64,000 bases of DNA. Origin: Guadua angustifolia (lineage: Eukaryota; Streptophyta; Magnoliopsida; Poales; Poaceae). Position 1 is the first letter of the stretch; each line of letters opens with the position of its first letter. Position numbers and translations under genes: made by a program. The stretch is from positions 22,264,852-22,328,851 of the forward strand of contig CM070508.1 in NCBI GenBank assembly GCA_036346375.1. The letters run 5' to 3'. Below, one piece after another: positions 34,978 through 47,899 of this stretch. Below the pieces are notes generated by a model that saw only the letters and a list, made by a program, of their open reading frames with translations, was not told where the DNA came from and did no database searches.

Positions 34978-36700
34978 ATGGCGACAGAACAAGTATTCCA
35001 CCAAGCCTCCAATTTTTTACGGTGTTGATTTTCCTTTTGGAAATCCGGATGGAGTCATACATCCTTGCCAGGCTTCTGATATGGCGAAGGTGAAGCTCCC
35101 ATATGAGGTTCTGCCGATGAAAACGTCACTACGGCAATATGGCGACGTTGAGGCAAATGTTAAGGCGAGAACATTCTCATCTGAGGACTCGGCCGCGATG
35201 AGTATGATCGGATTTCTCACCTTCGCTCCGCCCACGAGATTTGGGTAACCCTCGATGCTTACCATGAGGGCACTACTCAAATCAAGACCGTGGCGAGACG
35301 ATTCAAGCGAGTACAACAAATTTGAACAACGCTGTTGGTGAGAGTCTCGATGAGTGTTTTGGTCGGTTTACTAAGATTTTGGCGACCTCCGGCGATCGGT
35401 TGTATATACTGACTCGGACAATGCTCGGCATTTCTTGACCGCGACTCGACCTTCGGGTTTGGGAGATGAAGGTGACCACCATCAAGGACACCAGCGATTT
35501 GTCGACTCGACTCTTGGCGGGCTTTATTCCGCCTCAAGACTCATGAGATTGATGTCGTCTCTCGGAAGAGCGAAATCTCGATCGATGGCTTTGGTCACCG
35601 ATCCCATTGGGTCCTCTTCGGATTTTCTCTTGACTTTGCTACGGTTTTCTCTCTCGCTCTTTGCGGCGTAGCGATGAAAGTGCGGAACAATTTCGAGAAA
35701 ATGAGCTTGCTCTTGTCGCTCAAAAATTTTCCAATGTTTACAAGAGAGTGAGAGAGAGGAAGAGAGGTGGCATGATCACTGCTTGAGTGTGGTGGCCCCA
35801 ACCACATTCGAGCGAACTACCCTAATTTGGAGAAGGGCAAAACGGCGTCGGCGGTTTGGGCAAAACGACTACACCGACAAGAACCGCAACAAAAGCCTCG
35901 GCTCGTGAACCGCGCATGAGAAGAAGTATCGCAACTTCTCCAAGAACAAGAAGTTGTTCCACAGCGTCCTCGCCGCCCTCGATGACATCAACCTCTCCGA
36001 CATGGAGACATGGAGCGGACGGCGAGGATGATCCGCAAGAGAAGAAAGGCGGCGACTTCTCGGCATGTGCTTCATGGCGGCGCCATTGAAGTGGCGACTC
36101 CATTTGTCAAATGACACGGATGAGGTACCCACCTCGACGAGTTAAATGATGCCTTCGTAAATTAGGCAAGTTTCATGCTAAGGCTAGGTCGAGGTGTTAC
36201 GAGTTAGAGAAGGAGGTAGACCGTTTGTCTCGGGAGTTAGCTTCACTTAAATCATGTTCCTCCCGAGACTCGGCAAATTGTACACTCTGTGATGCTTTGC
36301 TTGTGGAGTGGAGAACCTAAGGACTTTGCATGATAGTGTGCTTGTTGATCTTGAGAATCTGAAGTCAAAGAATGCTAGTCTGTTGTTATTGATATTCTGC
36401 TGATGCTAGTTTTTCGCATGCTCACACAAATGCTTCTGTAATAATTGCCCTAAGCTACTTGCTGAAATTGATGCCATGGGTTGTCACCTTAGGAAGATTT
36501 ACGCTAGAAATGATGAACTAGAATTGCATGCTTCTAAGGACCCGGTCGGCTCATGTGAGGTTGTAAGCAACTAAAACTTGACAATGATGCTTTGAATGTC
36601 AAGTGTGATCAACTTGCTAAGGATTTACTAGTTAAATCACAAAGCTGGTTGCTTGCTATGTGTTGGGGTTAATGATGGCGTGGATAAGGTCCACTTGAGT
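34978..36700 (+). pseudogene. SIRE-like copia gag pseudogene
   Basis: The ATG at 34978 follows the primer site by about 40 bp. Stops occur within 20 codons and the frame changes often. Recognisable pieces are AHEIWVTLDAYHEGT near 35230 (the UBN2-type gag core), a zinc-knuckle remnant CGGPNHIRANYP near 35790, and an acidic stretch with SVLAALDDINLSDME near 35960. Further downstream comes a helical, cysteine-poor stretch rich in leucine and glutamate. The order fits SIRE/Maximus gag. Nothing here is translatable as one protein. Confidence 0.7.
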
Positions 36701-36783
36701 TTAGGAAGAAATTAGAAGAACAAGTCCATAGGATTAGAGAAGCATCGTGCATTTCTTGTGAGTCCCTCAAGCTTGAGGCGACC

Positions 36784-37717
36784 ATGCTAAGGGAGAAAAA
36801 TAGGCGTCTTTGGTATCTCTTCTTCTCTTTTCGGTTCTTCTTCTTCCTCTCACCTGTTCTTCTTGCGCTTCACTTTTCCGAGAGTGTCAAGTATCTTATG
36901 TGCACTCTTGAGAAATTTGTTGGAGGCAAGAAGAAGCTCAATCTCATTCTAGACCGGTCCAAGATTAGCAGATTCAATCAAGGTCTAGGATTTGATTACT
37001 TGGAGCACGCTAGGACTCATCCTCCTACCATTGTGCGTAGTTCCAAGAGTGGAGAGATAGTGGTTGCTCCCGGGTTGAGCACCCTTGTGTTTAGGTCTCT
37101 TGGTGTGGTCCACGGGACTTGACGAAGGATGCTTCTCTTGTTATACGCCTCTAACAAGGCAAAGTACACATGCACCTTCCAGAAGAAGGATGGTCACCTA
37201 GTAGATTTCGCTTGAGCGCCAAGATCACTCGGCGTGGCGTGTTAATGCTCTTAGGGGTATTGAGGTCATCCCGGACTCTGGCGCTCTAAAGCGACTGCTT
37301 GCTACTAGGCAGTCGAGAGAGTCACCTGTTTTTGGGAAGCGTCCAGGACTCGGTTTTCATGCTGTTCAGTCGAGTTTTAGTCCTGGAGTTGCTCGTGGTC
37401 AATCTTTCCGCCGTCCTCATGATATTCCTCGTTTTTCCCATCGAGGTAGATATCAGCGGCGTGAGGTGTTTTCGGGTAGGAGATTTGGGCAGCCTCGTTG
37501 GGATGGTCCGGCCTTTGCACCACGGCGGGCCAAACCAGTGACAGCTCCTACATCTTCTACTAGAGTTGATTCTTCTGATCTTGTGAGAGTCGAGCGTCAG
37601 AGAGACACTAGAGTCCAGTCTTCTTCCTCTGTGGTTGGTACTTTGAGACGTCGTGTGATTGATATTGGGTTCCTGTGTCCTCACTTTATCGATCTGAGTC
37701 TTCTCTCTCTCTTTTGA
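36784..37717 (+). pseudogene. SIRE-like copia gag-pol linker fragments
   Basis: Two open stretches (36784-37122 and 37299-37717) lie in different frames. The first has LNLILDRSKISRFNQGLGF, a pattern found at the gag C-terminus of SIRE-type elements. The second is arginine-rich (SFRRPHDIPRFSHRGRYQRR) with no zinc knuckle and no integrase signature. No HHCC or DDE core could be recognised anywhere between here and RNase H. Confidence 0.5.
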
Positions 37718-38169
37718 TTTGATCGGGTTAAATCGGATGGGGAAGGAGATGTTTGGATTGTTGACTCGGTTGTTCTCGCCATATGATTGGAGACTCTCGT
37801 TGGTTCTCTTCCTAGTCCGAGCCCCGGTAATGAGTTGATCACTTTTGGGGATGCTTCTTGAGTAGAGTCATTGCTAAAGGTACCGTCTGCATTAATGAAA
37901 ATTTTATTCTTAATAGCGTTGCCTTAGTGAGTAAGCTACAATATAATTTGCTTTCCGTTTCTCGGCTTATCGATGACTCTTTCGAGGTAAGCTTTAAAAC
38001 AATGCTTGTAGAATCCTCGATTCATCGGGAGAGTTAGTTTTGGGATTTCTAGATTTGGGAGGGTCTTTCGTCTGATTTTTCTGTTTCTTCTAGAGACTCT
38101 CTTCGTGTTTGATTGGCTCTCTCTTGTATCTTCTTGCCTCATGACGGACATACACTTTCTTTGTGTGTA

Positions 38170-38760
38170 TGTGTGCTCACTTCGAGCTTCTCCTCGCGTC
38201 TCTCATCGCCAAAGCGGTGAAGCGCATCTTCGAGTACCTTGAGCTACCATTGATTACGGTATTTAGTACTCTTCTTCCTCTTGTCTATCCCTTAGAGCCT
38301 TTTCCGATCTTGACTTTCTTTGGTGTAGGATAGATAGGAAAAACACTTCAGCACTTACCAATTCATTGGCACTTCTCTTGTTTCTTGGTCATCTAAGAAG
38401 CGGTCCAGTCGCCTGATCCACTCTGAGGCCGAGTATGTTCTGCTGACCGATTCTTTGTAGCAGTGCTCTGGATGAGATCGACCTTGCGGGACTTTGGGTT
38501 AGAGATAAAGAGTGTTCCACTTTTACGTGATAACACTTACGCTATTTGCATTGCCAAGAACCGGTCACGACACTCCGGACCAAGCACATTGATATTAGAT
38601 ATCACTTCCTTAGAGACCATGTGGAGAAAGGAGACATAGTGCTTGATTTGTGGAGAGTGAACACCGGTTGGCGATATCTTTACCAAGCCTTTGGATAGCT
38701 CTAGGTTTGTTGCCTTGAGGAGTGAGCTTGGAGTTGTGTGCCTTACGGCCTTACGTGAGG
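38170..38760 (+). pseudogene. Copia RNase H C-terminal fragment
   Basis: In shifting frames the sequence carries DRKNTSALT, STLRPSMF, and TKHIDIRYHFLRDHVEKGD near 38580-38640. These belong to the end of a copia RNase H domain. The reverse transcriptase core (YVDD) and integrase expected before it are absent. Stops and frameshifts make it non-functional. Confidence 0.75.
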
Positions 38761-40494
38761 GGGAGCGATCTGTATATTATGTATTATATTTTATTTCAGT
38801 TTTTCCTTTTGTATTGCTCTGGGTGCTTATGGGTTTTATTCCTCGAGTTATGAGTTCACTTCACTTAGACTTGGCATGTTTTGCATGGACCTCTCATCTT
38901 GTGCTTTAGGTTGCTATCATGCTTAATTAGTGTTCTCTCTTCTCTCTAGGTTGAGTTCCCTCACGGTCTTATAAGTCTAGCAGTGTTGGGCCCCTGGTAG
39001 CAGGTGCATGTGCACTCCTTAGTTTGGGATCTAGAGGCAGCTTTCCTATGTTAATCATTGTGAAAATGAGGCGAGTCGAGCCATAGTGTTCTCTACCATC
39101 TTTTCTATACTCTATAGCCACCCAGTTCGCGAGTTTCTTGACTTTTCCCTCCTTTACGTGTTTCGACTTTAATTGAGTTCTTTTCGATCTTTCTTGAGCT
39201 TAATCTTGCTAATAACTCAATTTGAACCAGATTTGTGCTTAAAATGAAATCACATGTTGAGGGAGTTTAAAATCTGTCTCATGCATTGCATATAGACTTG
39301 ATTTTTCATTTTATGAGCTTTGTCTATTATGCACATGATCCATGTTTCATTTTATACACCATGCTATATTATGAAGAAAATTACTTGCTTAGATATGTCC
39401 AAGTTCATTTATCTTGCTAAGCTTACACAAAATTGAAAAATGAGCGTTAAAAGAAAAACTTGATAAAACATGTTGCGTTTACTTGCTAAGTTTCTTCTCT
39501 AGGTGTATTTGCCATGATTTGTGAAATTGTGGAATTCTTTAGAGTCCCTATAGCAACTTGGGTGAATTTTGTTTGATCCATACTTGAGTCCTTCACTAGC
39601 TTAACATGAAAATGCTAAAATGAAAGTGAAGCAAAATTGATTTTTTTTGTGCGCATTAGACTCAACACTTCACATTAACAAGACAGCTTCTCATTGCACT
39701 TGAGATGAACTTGGAATGTGTTGTGTATGACCAAGATCATTCTCTTAAGAGTCCCTCTTGAGATGATCGATTATGGCTTGAGTCAATTGCTTTAAAAATG
39801 CAAAAAAAAAAATATATATATGTGGGTAAAGAATGCAAATAATGTCAAACATTTGCACCCCGCTATGTATTTCAAAGATTCAAAGAAAAATTTACATACA
39901 ATGAAAAAAAAGGCTCGAAGGACCTTGTGTGCACTTCTAGATTCCCCAAAGTGTTGAGTAGGTTGAACTCTAGGTTTTCCATTTGATCCTTTGAATGGCT
40001 TTGCTTCTAGTTTTGAAACTAATGACAAGTGTTGCTTATGTTCAATCATGCTAAAAATGACATGGTTTTAATTAAATCTTGCTAGCAGAATGATTATTTG
40101 CACTTGGACATGCCTTAGCTTAGTCTATTTTTTTTGCCATAACTTAGCTTGGTGTCATAACTTGTCTTGTTGATCACATGGATAATCCTCAAAGCTCCCT
40201 TAGGCTGCATTACTTGCATAAAAACAACAAAAAAAAGGGGGAGAAAAGAAAATGTCACGTTGATGCCTATATTGCCAAAAGGGGGAGAAATCGTAGAAAA
40301 GGCATCATTTTGCACTTGATTCTTCTTTCTTATGATCTTTGTTAATCTTGCTATCGTTCATAGATCATAAGCTGCCAATTTGGTCATGTTCTTCATTTCT
40401 ATTTCTTTGATCAAGTGTGGCTTTGCATTCAAATTGCTTTCTTCTCTTTATTCAATACTTATGCCTTTTTCATGTGTTTGTCAATATACTCATC
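38761..40494 (+). other. Copia 3' region, no gene
   Basis: This stretch of about 1.7 kb holds no recognisable protein. It includes a GTGAGGGGGAGCG purine run right after RNase H and further runs (AAAAAAAGGGGGAGAAAAG, CAAAAGGGGGAGAAATCG) at about 40230 and 40280. In the SIRE group an env-like ORF may lie here, but none is seen. Confidence 0.6.
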
Positions 40495-40504
40495 AAGGGG
40501 GAGA
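40495..40504 (+). other. Polypurine tract of copia element
   Basis: AAGGGGGAGA lies directly before the 3' LTR start at 40506. Confidence 0.85.
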
Positions 40505-40505
40505 T

Positions 40506-41985
40506 TGAAAGACCATGTGGAGGTCTATCCTTGTGTGTGATGAGTAATTGACAAGATTTGGGATTGGATTGATTTGAAATTGAGTTTGATTTGAATTGGA
40601 TCTTCAAATTGAAGCAATTTGAGTGTAGGTTGCTTTTCCTAGTGCTACCGACCTAGGGGCAGTAGCACCGGACCATTGAGCATAATTATGATTGATTAAT
40701 GATTTTGTTTGATGCAATGCACTCATGTGAGTGGTTGCATGGATTGACTTTGAGTCAAGTCGTGGACTTGTGCTCGGATCGTTGTTTGTTTATTAGGTGT
40801 GCGAGTGTTGCTCGAGGCGACGTGGTCGATGTGGGACGGAACTAGGTTCATGGAGGAACGAGGTTGGGACTAGGTTCAGGAGGAATCGAGGTCTGGTGGT
40901 CGAAGATGTCATGCGGGACGTTCGGGCTAGAGAAGGTGCACACGAAGGTGGTTAGTCACGTGAGTCTGCAAAGGGCGTCTGGCGTGCATGTGTGAATTTT
41001 GGGTTGTATGCATATATTGGGCCATGTGTTATTGGGCCAAGTGGATATGTATACATGTGTTAGGGTTTCGAGTTGTATAAATAGACTTGGAAACCTAATC
41101 AATGAAATTGAAGCTTTTTGGCGGTGGCTCGGCCGTTTTTCATCGTCGTTTTTGGTTCACGGCGGTGGCTTTCTTCATCGGCGCTTTTCCTTGGTGTTTT
41201 TGCGGCGGTGAGGTCGGCCGTTTTCTGGCGCTTGTGTTCTAGGGATTGAAGTGCTCGTCAACTAGAAGTTGGTCTCGCGTGACTAAGCGTTGTGGCGTGC
41301 GTGCATGCGACAGGCGATTGAAGATTTTCTGGCGTCGCGGTGATTAGAAGTGCGTGGCGCTTTTCTTCGTGCTTCGAAGACCGATGCAAGAAGCAACGAC
41401 GGCTCGGCAGAGATCGGAATTTCGGTGCTACAGTAACCTCGCGTTGCTACAGTAAATCGTGGGTACTGTTCACAGACGAGGTTTTGCTACGGTAATTCCG
41501 TTTTGATTGCTTCATTTTTTTAGTAGATTGAATCATTGTATCTTTTTATTCAACAAGTTTAATTTTGATTTGATCCATCTAAAACCTTCTTAGGGCATTA
41601 ATTTAGTGTTCCTCAAAGTTTTCTTGGTTAATCTTTTGTAGATTGTGATTAATCACGAAATTAGGGTTTGCTTGATTTTCGTCATATTCTGTCACAGCAA
41701 TCTTGCAGGATTTATAACTTTTGATCCGTAGATCCGATCGACCTGATTCTTGTTGTGTTAGTTTCATATTTGAATCTAGTTTATTTAGTTAAAATTTCAC
41801 GTCAATCCGACGGTTGGATCTTCGGTAATTACAGTTTTATTGAACATCTGTTAATCTGTTTGTGTTGAAACCGAGAGCAATATTTCATAATTAATTTAGG
41901 GGGTTTTGTGAATCAAGCAAATTTTGATTTTATCTTCCGCTCAATCATTCACCCCCCCCTCTGATTGTCGTCATCCGATCCTACA
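40506..41985 (+). repeat. 3' LTR of copia element
   Basis: 1480 bp with the same ends as 33448-34925 and a TATA box at 41076-41084. GAAGC follows at 41986-41990. Confidence 0.95.
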
Positions 41986-41990
41986 GAAGC

Positions 41991-42436
41991 CCATCGAGCA
42001 GCACTACAAGTGGGCTGGGGCCACCATTACCTTCTCTCCAGAGGACGCTCTCTAAGGTATGGCCCGAGACCTGAAGACCGCCTTGGTCGTGACCCCGACC
42101 ATCAGCAATACCGCGGTCGGGCGCGTCATGGTCGACGGCGGCAGCTCTCTTAAGTTGCTGTAGGCAGGAGCACTTGACCGGATGCAGATTCCCCGATCGA
42201 AGGTCAAGAACATCGCCATACCCTTCTTCGGGATCGTACTCGGGAGCTCGACCATCCCCCTGGGGCTGGTGGTCTTGCCCGTTACCTTTGGCAACTCGGA
42301 CAATTTCCGCACCGAGCTGGTCACCTTCGAGGTGGTCGAGGGAGACCTCCCGTACAACGCCATCCTCGGGCGGCCTGCCTTGGTCAAGTTTATGGCGGCC
42401 AACCATTATAGCCATCGTTGTATGGTCGCTGGCTAG
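41991..42436 (+). pseudogene. Tat-lineage aspartic protease
   Basis: Downstream of the copia insertion the polyprotein continues with ITFSPEDAL, then the protease motif VDGGSS near 42130 and the flap region. The second part is an open frame at 42182-42436 with DLPYNAILGRPALVKF, a hallmark of Ty3 proteases. A stop lies at about 42162. The frame is lost near 42436 before reverse transcriptase. Confidence 0.85.
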
Positions 42437-42689
42437 CAGCATCATCACCGCGGCGCGGCGTCTGCGGGCGGCACATGGATGTGAGACCAAGGCCTTGGCT
42501 CTTGCAGCGTCTTGTCTAAGCGCGGTCCGAGGCGGCGGCGAAGAATGCTGCGAGGCGGCGATCCAGCCCGATGGGGCGGCGAAGGCCGTCTTGCTTGAGG
42601 AGGCGACCCGACCAAGTGCATCCGCGTCTCGACCGAGTGAGTTCCAAATAGGAACTCGAGCTCGTCACCTTCCTTCGTGCCAACAAGGG

Positions 42690-44370
42690 TATATTAAGCA
42701 GGAGCCAGCGGACATACCCGGCATTCGAGGAGGTGATCGGCGCAAGTTGCGAGTGAGATCCGGCTCTCGACCTATCGCCGAAGCTGCGTCGCTTCTCCCG
42801 GAGAAGGTCGCGGTCATCAAGAGAACCTTGACAAGCTCTTGAAGGTCGGTTTCATCCGTGAGATTGACTACTCCGAGTGGCCGCCAACTTTGGTCATCGT
42901 GCGAAGAAAGGAGAAAGTGAAGAATGTAAATCGACCATACGGGGTTAAACTCGGCTTGCCCGAAGGACAACTTCCCGCTTCCGCGCATCGACCAGATCAT
43001 CAACTCCACCACAAATGCCAAGATGCTGAGCTTCTTGGATACTTACTCGGGATACCACGGATCAAGTGGCGGTCGGCGAGAACAAGACATCCTTCATCAC
43101 GCCGTTTGGCACCTATTGCTATACGACCATGTCGTTTGGTCTGCGCAATGCGGGGGCCACGTTTCAGCGTCTGATGACCAAGACATTCGAACCTCAGATC
43201 GGACGAAACCTTGAGGTCTACGTGGATGACATCATCGTCAAGAGCCCCTCCAAGGGCAACCACATTCGCGACCTTGAGGAAACCTTCGCCAACCTGAACA
43301 GGCACAAGATCAAGTTCAATCCCGAGAAGTGCGTGTTCGGCGTGGCGTCGGGGAAGGTGCTCGGCTACATGATCGGGGGCTCGGGGGTCGGCCCGAACCT
43401 GGAGAAGATCGAGGCGATCGAGAAGATGGCGCCCCCAACCTCGATCAAGCAAGTGCAGAGCCTCACCGACCGCATGGCCGCCCTCAGCAGATTCATCTCG
43501 AGGCTCGGCGAGCATGGGCTTCCATTCTTCCAAACTCTGCGCAAGCACGGGGGCTTCGAGTGGACTCCAGAGGCGCAGCGGTTCTTCGACGACTTGAAGG
43601 TATACCTGTTGTCCCCACCCCTCCTTACAACGCCACAACCTGGCGAGAGGTTACTGCTCTACCTCGTGGCCGCCACCCACGCCGTCAGTGCTATTCTGGT
43701 GGCGGAACGGGGGTCTCAGTAGCACCCAATTAATTACGTCAGCGAGGTCTTGCGGCGAAGGCGCTACCGCAGTCTGAAGCTGTTGTATGCTCTCCTCATG
43801 GCCAGCGCAAGCTTCGGCACTATTTCGGCGCTGCATGTAATCATCGAGCAACTTTCGCTCGGGGACATCTGAGAACCCAGAGGGTGGCGGCGAATCGCCA
43901 AATGGGCCATGGAGTGGCGGCGTTCGGCGTCAGTGTCGTGCCTCGGACGACCATAAAATCGCAAGTGCTCGCCGACTTCATAGTCGGCGAGCGTCCTGGC
44001 CGCTCGAACTTGAGTTGAGGAGGAGAAGCCACAGGTCATGTTCTTGACGGCTCAAGGTCCTTCAAGCGCTCGGGGTTGGGATCCTTATCCTTACCCAGCG
44101 GCGACGGTTAAAATCGTGGTTCGTTTGAGTTTCGATGACCAACAATGTGGCGAGTATGAAGCCCTTACGGCGGGCTTACGAGCTTGCAAGGCATTAGGCG
44201 TCGCCGGCATTTGGTCGTGAAGGGCGACTCGGCTCGTCATCAACCAGTTCAACAAGGACTACCATTGATTGGGAGACTCGATGGCAAAGTACCTCACCGA
44301 GGTGCGCAAGATGGAGAAGTGGTTCCAGAACTTGGAGCTCAAGCACATCCCCAGGAGGGACAACTCTAGT
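42690..44370 (+). pseudogene. Tat-lineage reverse transcriptase and RNase H
   Basis: The N-terminal fingers region is scrambled across frames (42690-43060). A 218-codon open frame at 43066-43722 then covers the palm and thumb: FGTYCYTTMSFGLRNAGATF, the catalytic YVDD at 43219-43230, and the connection to RNase H (FEWTPEAQRFFDDLK, LLLYLVAATHAVSAILV). It stops at 43720. RNase H pieces follow in other frames to about 44370 (FDDQQCGEYEALTAGLRAC near 44130, LELKHIPRRDNSSADFLSKL near 44330). The catalytic pair is intact but the protein is not. Confidence 0.88.
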
Positions 44371-44471
44371 GCGGACTTCCTCTCCAAGCTCGACTCCTCC
44401 GATGACAATATCCCCCCCCCGACGTCATCCTGCAGACGCTGGCGGCCCCATCGATCTCCGATCAAGAGGTC

Positions 44472-45735
44472 ATGCTCTCTGTGGTCGAAGGTATCCCCTC
44501 CTGGGCCGAGCCCATCCACAATTTCCTTGCAAGGGGCGACCTGCCACCCGACCCTGCCGAGAGGAGCAGGATCAAGCGACGGGCGAGCTTGTACACACTC
44601 GTGGACGGCATGCTCTACAGGAGGAATGTTTCCAACGTCCTGACGCGGTGCATCTCTGCGGAGGAGGGTAAGTATCTGTTGAACGACATTCACTCAGGCC
44701 TCTGTGGAGCACACTCTTCATACAGGAAGATGGTTGGCAAGGCCTTCCGCATGGGGTATTACTGGCCAACAGCACTTCAGGATGCTCGTGATATCGTCCG
44801 CACCTGCCATCCATGCCAATTCCATGCCCGGAAGTCGCATCAGCCAGCCTACGCGCTCCAGACCATCCCGCTCGCTTGGCCCTTCTCGACATGAAATTTG
44901 GACATCCTCGGCTTTTTTCCCGGCGGCCGGAGGAAAGAAGTTCTGTTGTTCGTCATTGTTGATACCTTCACCAAGTGGATAGAAGCTGGCTGGTCTCGAC
45001 CATAGCGCTTTCGGGCGGCGTTCGTTTTTACGCTTGTTCGTGGTCACCAGTGCACGGGTTCCATGCAAAATTATCGCGATAGCGGTACTCGGTTTACCGT
45101 GAGTTGTTCGAGAGTTTTGCGAGGAACTTCGGCATCAAAGTATGCTTCGCTTCATTGGCTCACCCCGAGCAATGGGGGGCGGAGCGCGCCAAGCGAACCG
45201 TCGTCCAGGTATCAAGAAGCGAGTTGCGAGATGAGCTCGAACAGCTGCGGCAAGACTGGGTGGACGAACTTCCACCGTCCTATGTCTATTCATTACCACG
45301 ACAAGCCGAGCCACGGGTCCACACCCTTCGGCTCGTGTTCGCACCGGCCGCCCCGCCTCCCGAGGTTCTGTTGGCTCTGCCGAGTCGACTTGGTCGACCA
45401 AGTCGACTTGAGCACGAGCGGTCTCGACCTTACCCTCGCAGAAGAAGTAAGATGTCGTGCCTTTGCTATGATCAATGCACTACCCGCAAGCTCTTCGCAG
45501 ACATGTGTCTCGGTCGATGCGACCTAGGAAGCTCCTTGTTGGGGACCTAGCCCTGAGGCGGATTCAGGGCTCGTCCAACACCAACAAGTTATCCCCCGGT
45601 GGGAGGGCCCCTATAGAGTCGTTTCAGCAGATCGCGCGAGGGGCTTACCGGCTAGCGATGCCGATGGCGAGAGAGCTCTCTAGCTCGTGGAACATAGATC
45701 GACTTGAAGTTTTATGTGTAACCTCTATACCTTAA
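44472..45735 (+). pseudogene. Tat-lineage integrase
   Basis: An open frame at 44472-44894 holds the HHCC zinc-binding region (SGLCGAHSSYRKMV, then CHPCQFHARK). The core resumes in another frame with LDILGFFPGGRRKEVLLFV. Later pieces (GIKVCFASLAHPEQWGAERA near 45130, then GGRAPIESFQQIARGAYRL near 45600) mark the end of the core and the C-terminal domain. Several deletions break the frame, including in the region between the first and second catalytic aspartates. Confidence 0.82.
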
Positions 45736-46319
45736 ATTTCAATAAAAATTGTTCTTTTATTCTCGCTCTTTATATACGCTACCACTCGTGTTGATACGGT
45801 CCTCTTTGTCAGAGACTCCTTTTCTTCACGACCTTAAATGCATAGCGCATTTGCTCTTCGTCTAAGTGTCGCAAGCAGCGTTCACCCCCAGTGGACGAGC
45901 TAAACGTAAGCCGAACCTCTTCGCAATCTAGCTCTCCCCTGAGCCCGAGCCCAACCCAAGAGCCTCGCCACTTTGACTGTGGAGCGGTGCGCACGGTCGC
46001 GGTTGTGATTCGAACGTTAGTCCGGGCATAACCATCTCTTTATCACTGTTGTCACGCCTATGTCCCCTGCGGACTTTTTCTCCATTCTGCAGGTCATGTT
46101 CGCTAGCGTGCAAATCTTGCGCCCAAGGCCGACGTTGCTCGACCTCGGACCCAAGAAATTTGGAAAAAGGTATCTGTTGGTATCGACCTCTGACACTTGA
46201 CTAGGAGCGAAAAGGCCAAACACCAAATGTACTCGCCTAAGCGGAGGAAACGAATGGGGTGAGAGTCCTCTACTTTCCAAAAGTAGCATAGCTCTATTAA
46301 CACATTTTGTCTTAAGCAT
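45736..46319. other. Intergenic region of Tat element
   Basis: No coding signal lies between the integrase end and the end of the antisense gene. CTTTATATACG at about 45768 is TATA-like but unsupported otherwise. Confidence 0.5.
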
Positions 46320-47899
46320 TTTTACAGATCGGCCATCTCGCGGGCAAGCCTCTCCTGCTCGAGCTCGTCGACCTTGGCCCTCAAGGTCGACAGCTCGCCC
46401 TGGTACTGGAGAGTTTCCTTGGAGTGCTCCACGACTCGGTGTCGTGCGTCCTGGAGTTGGGCCATGGCGCCTGCCGCCGCCTTTTTGGCACGCTCGAGCT
46501 TCCCTTCAAGCTCTGATACCTTGTCCTTGAGCTCTGAGGACGCCTTCGCCGAGGAAGCCGCTTGTTCCGCGGAAGCTTTCTCCAGCACCACGACCTTGGC
46601 TCGCTCGGCCTCGAGGGCCTCACTGGTGCGCTCGAGCTTCCCTTCAAGCTCCAGGATTTTGGCCTCGAGTTCGGGGGACGCCTCCGTCGAAGAAGGTGCC
46701 TGCACCGCAGCGGCTTTCTCCAGGGCCTCAACCTCGGCCCGCTCGGCCTCGAGCGCCTTGGACGAACTCGTGCGCTCTTGCTCCACGGCCTTGAAGCCAA
46801 ACTCGCGCTCGGAGACCCTGGTCTGCTCGAGCTCGGCCGCATGGGTAACCTCCTGCACTAACATCGTTTGGCGAAGCTCTTCAAGTTCCCCGGCCTTCTG
46901 CTCGAGTTCCTCCTGATCAACCTCAATGGTCCTGATGAGTCTGGAGCGCTCAGCCTCTCGCGCCTCCACCACGTTCAGGAGGCCCCTTAGCACGTCGGCG
47001 TGCTCTTGGAAGCCTCGCAGACCTTGGGAGACATTATCGATCGCCTTCATGATAGGAGGGGTGGCCCGAGATAAGCGACAAGGAACTCAAGCTTACAAGC
47101 TACAAGGTATGTGGAGGGGTTCTTACCCCGCGAACTCGGCTCTCCAGGCTTGCGCGCGTATACTCCTCACGATCGTCGATACGATCATGGGAGATCTCCT
47201 CCTATTCGTCGCCCACGGCTCCTGGGGTGAAGTCGGCCGCAACGACCACCGGCACGCTCGAGCCGAGACCTTCAGTCCCCACGTTGGCGGCGGCCTGGGA
47301 TCCCGTCGCCTCTTCCGGAGGCCCCCTTCGCCCGGCGAGGAGGCGCGGCGCAAGATTGGTCTCGACCTCGGTGGTCGGGGCTCCGCTCGTCTCTGGCATC
47401 GGGAGGACGGTGGCCGGGGCCGCCGCACGATCATCTTCCGTGGCCTGAGGTATCACGGCCTCGGCCCCAGGTGCGGCTTCGGTCGAGCAGGCCCGAGGCG
47501 CCTCTGCGGTGTGGTCGTCTCCGGTGGCCGGGGGCGTCGCGTCCTCGGCGTCCGAAGCGACGGTGTGCAAGAGCAGCTGGGGGGTCTCTGTGGCTGTGGC
47601 CGTCGCACTCTGGGTGCTCTCCCCCACGTCGGCTTCAGGGAGGTCGGCGGCAGCGACGTCCCCCGCCTCGCCAGTGTTAAAATCTACGCTGGTCGCGGGC
47701 TGGAGCTCTTCCTCGTCCGGCTCGTCGACGCCTTGGTCGAACTTCATGATGGGACCACGCTTCGGTGACCCGATGGGGTCGCGTCAGCGAGGGTCGCCAT
47801 GAGGGCCAACATGTAGGAGTCTGTCTCCTCCTCGGACTCGGACTCATACGGACAATGACCATCGTCAAAAGCGGCAAGTTTGAGCTCAGTGCTCAAGGT

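Larger units (their letters stand above)
33448..41985 (+). mobile_element. Complete SIRE/Maximus-like Ty1/copia element, 8.5 kb
   Basis: LTRs at 33448-34925 and 40506-41985 begin TGAAAGACCAT and end CATCCGATCCTACA. GAAGC flanks both sides (33443-33447 and 41986-41990). A methionine-type primer site and a polypurine tract adjoin the LTRs. The inside (5.6 kb) holds a broken gag and an RNase H end. Only the later copia domains can be missing between them, because about 450 bp without recognisable coding separate the two. The long 3' region with AAAAGGGGGAGA runs is usual in SIRE-type elements. Confidence 0.93.

Noticed and set aside
46926..47768. 280-codon plus-strand frame in the Tat element
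   Set aside because: It is the complement of the antisense gene; the minus strand shows coiled-coil and acidic patterns plus introns that keep frame, the plus strand shows only Arg/Gly-rich noise.
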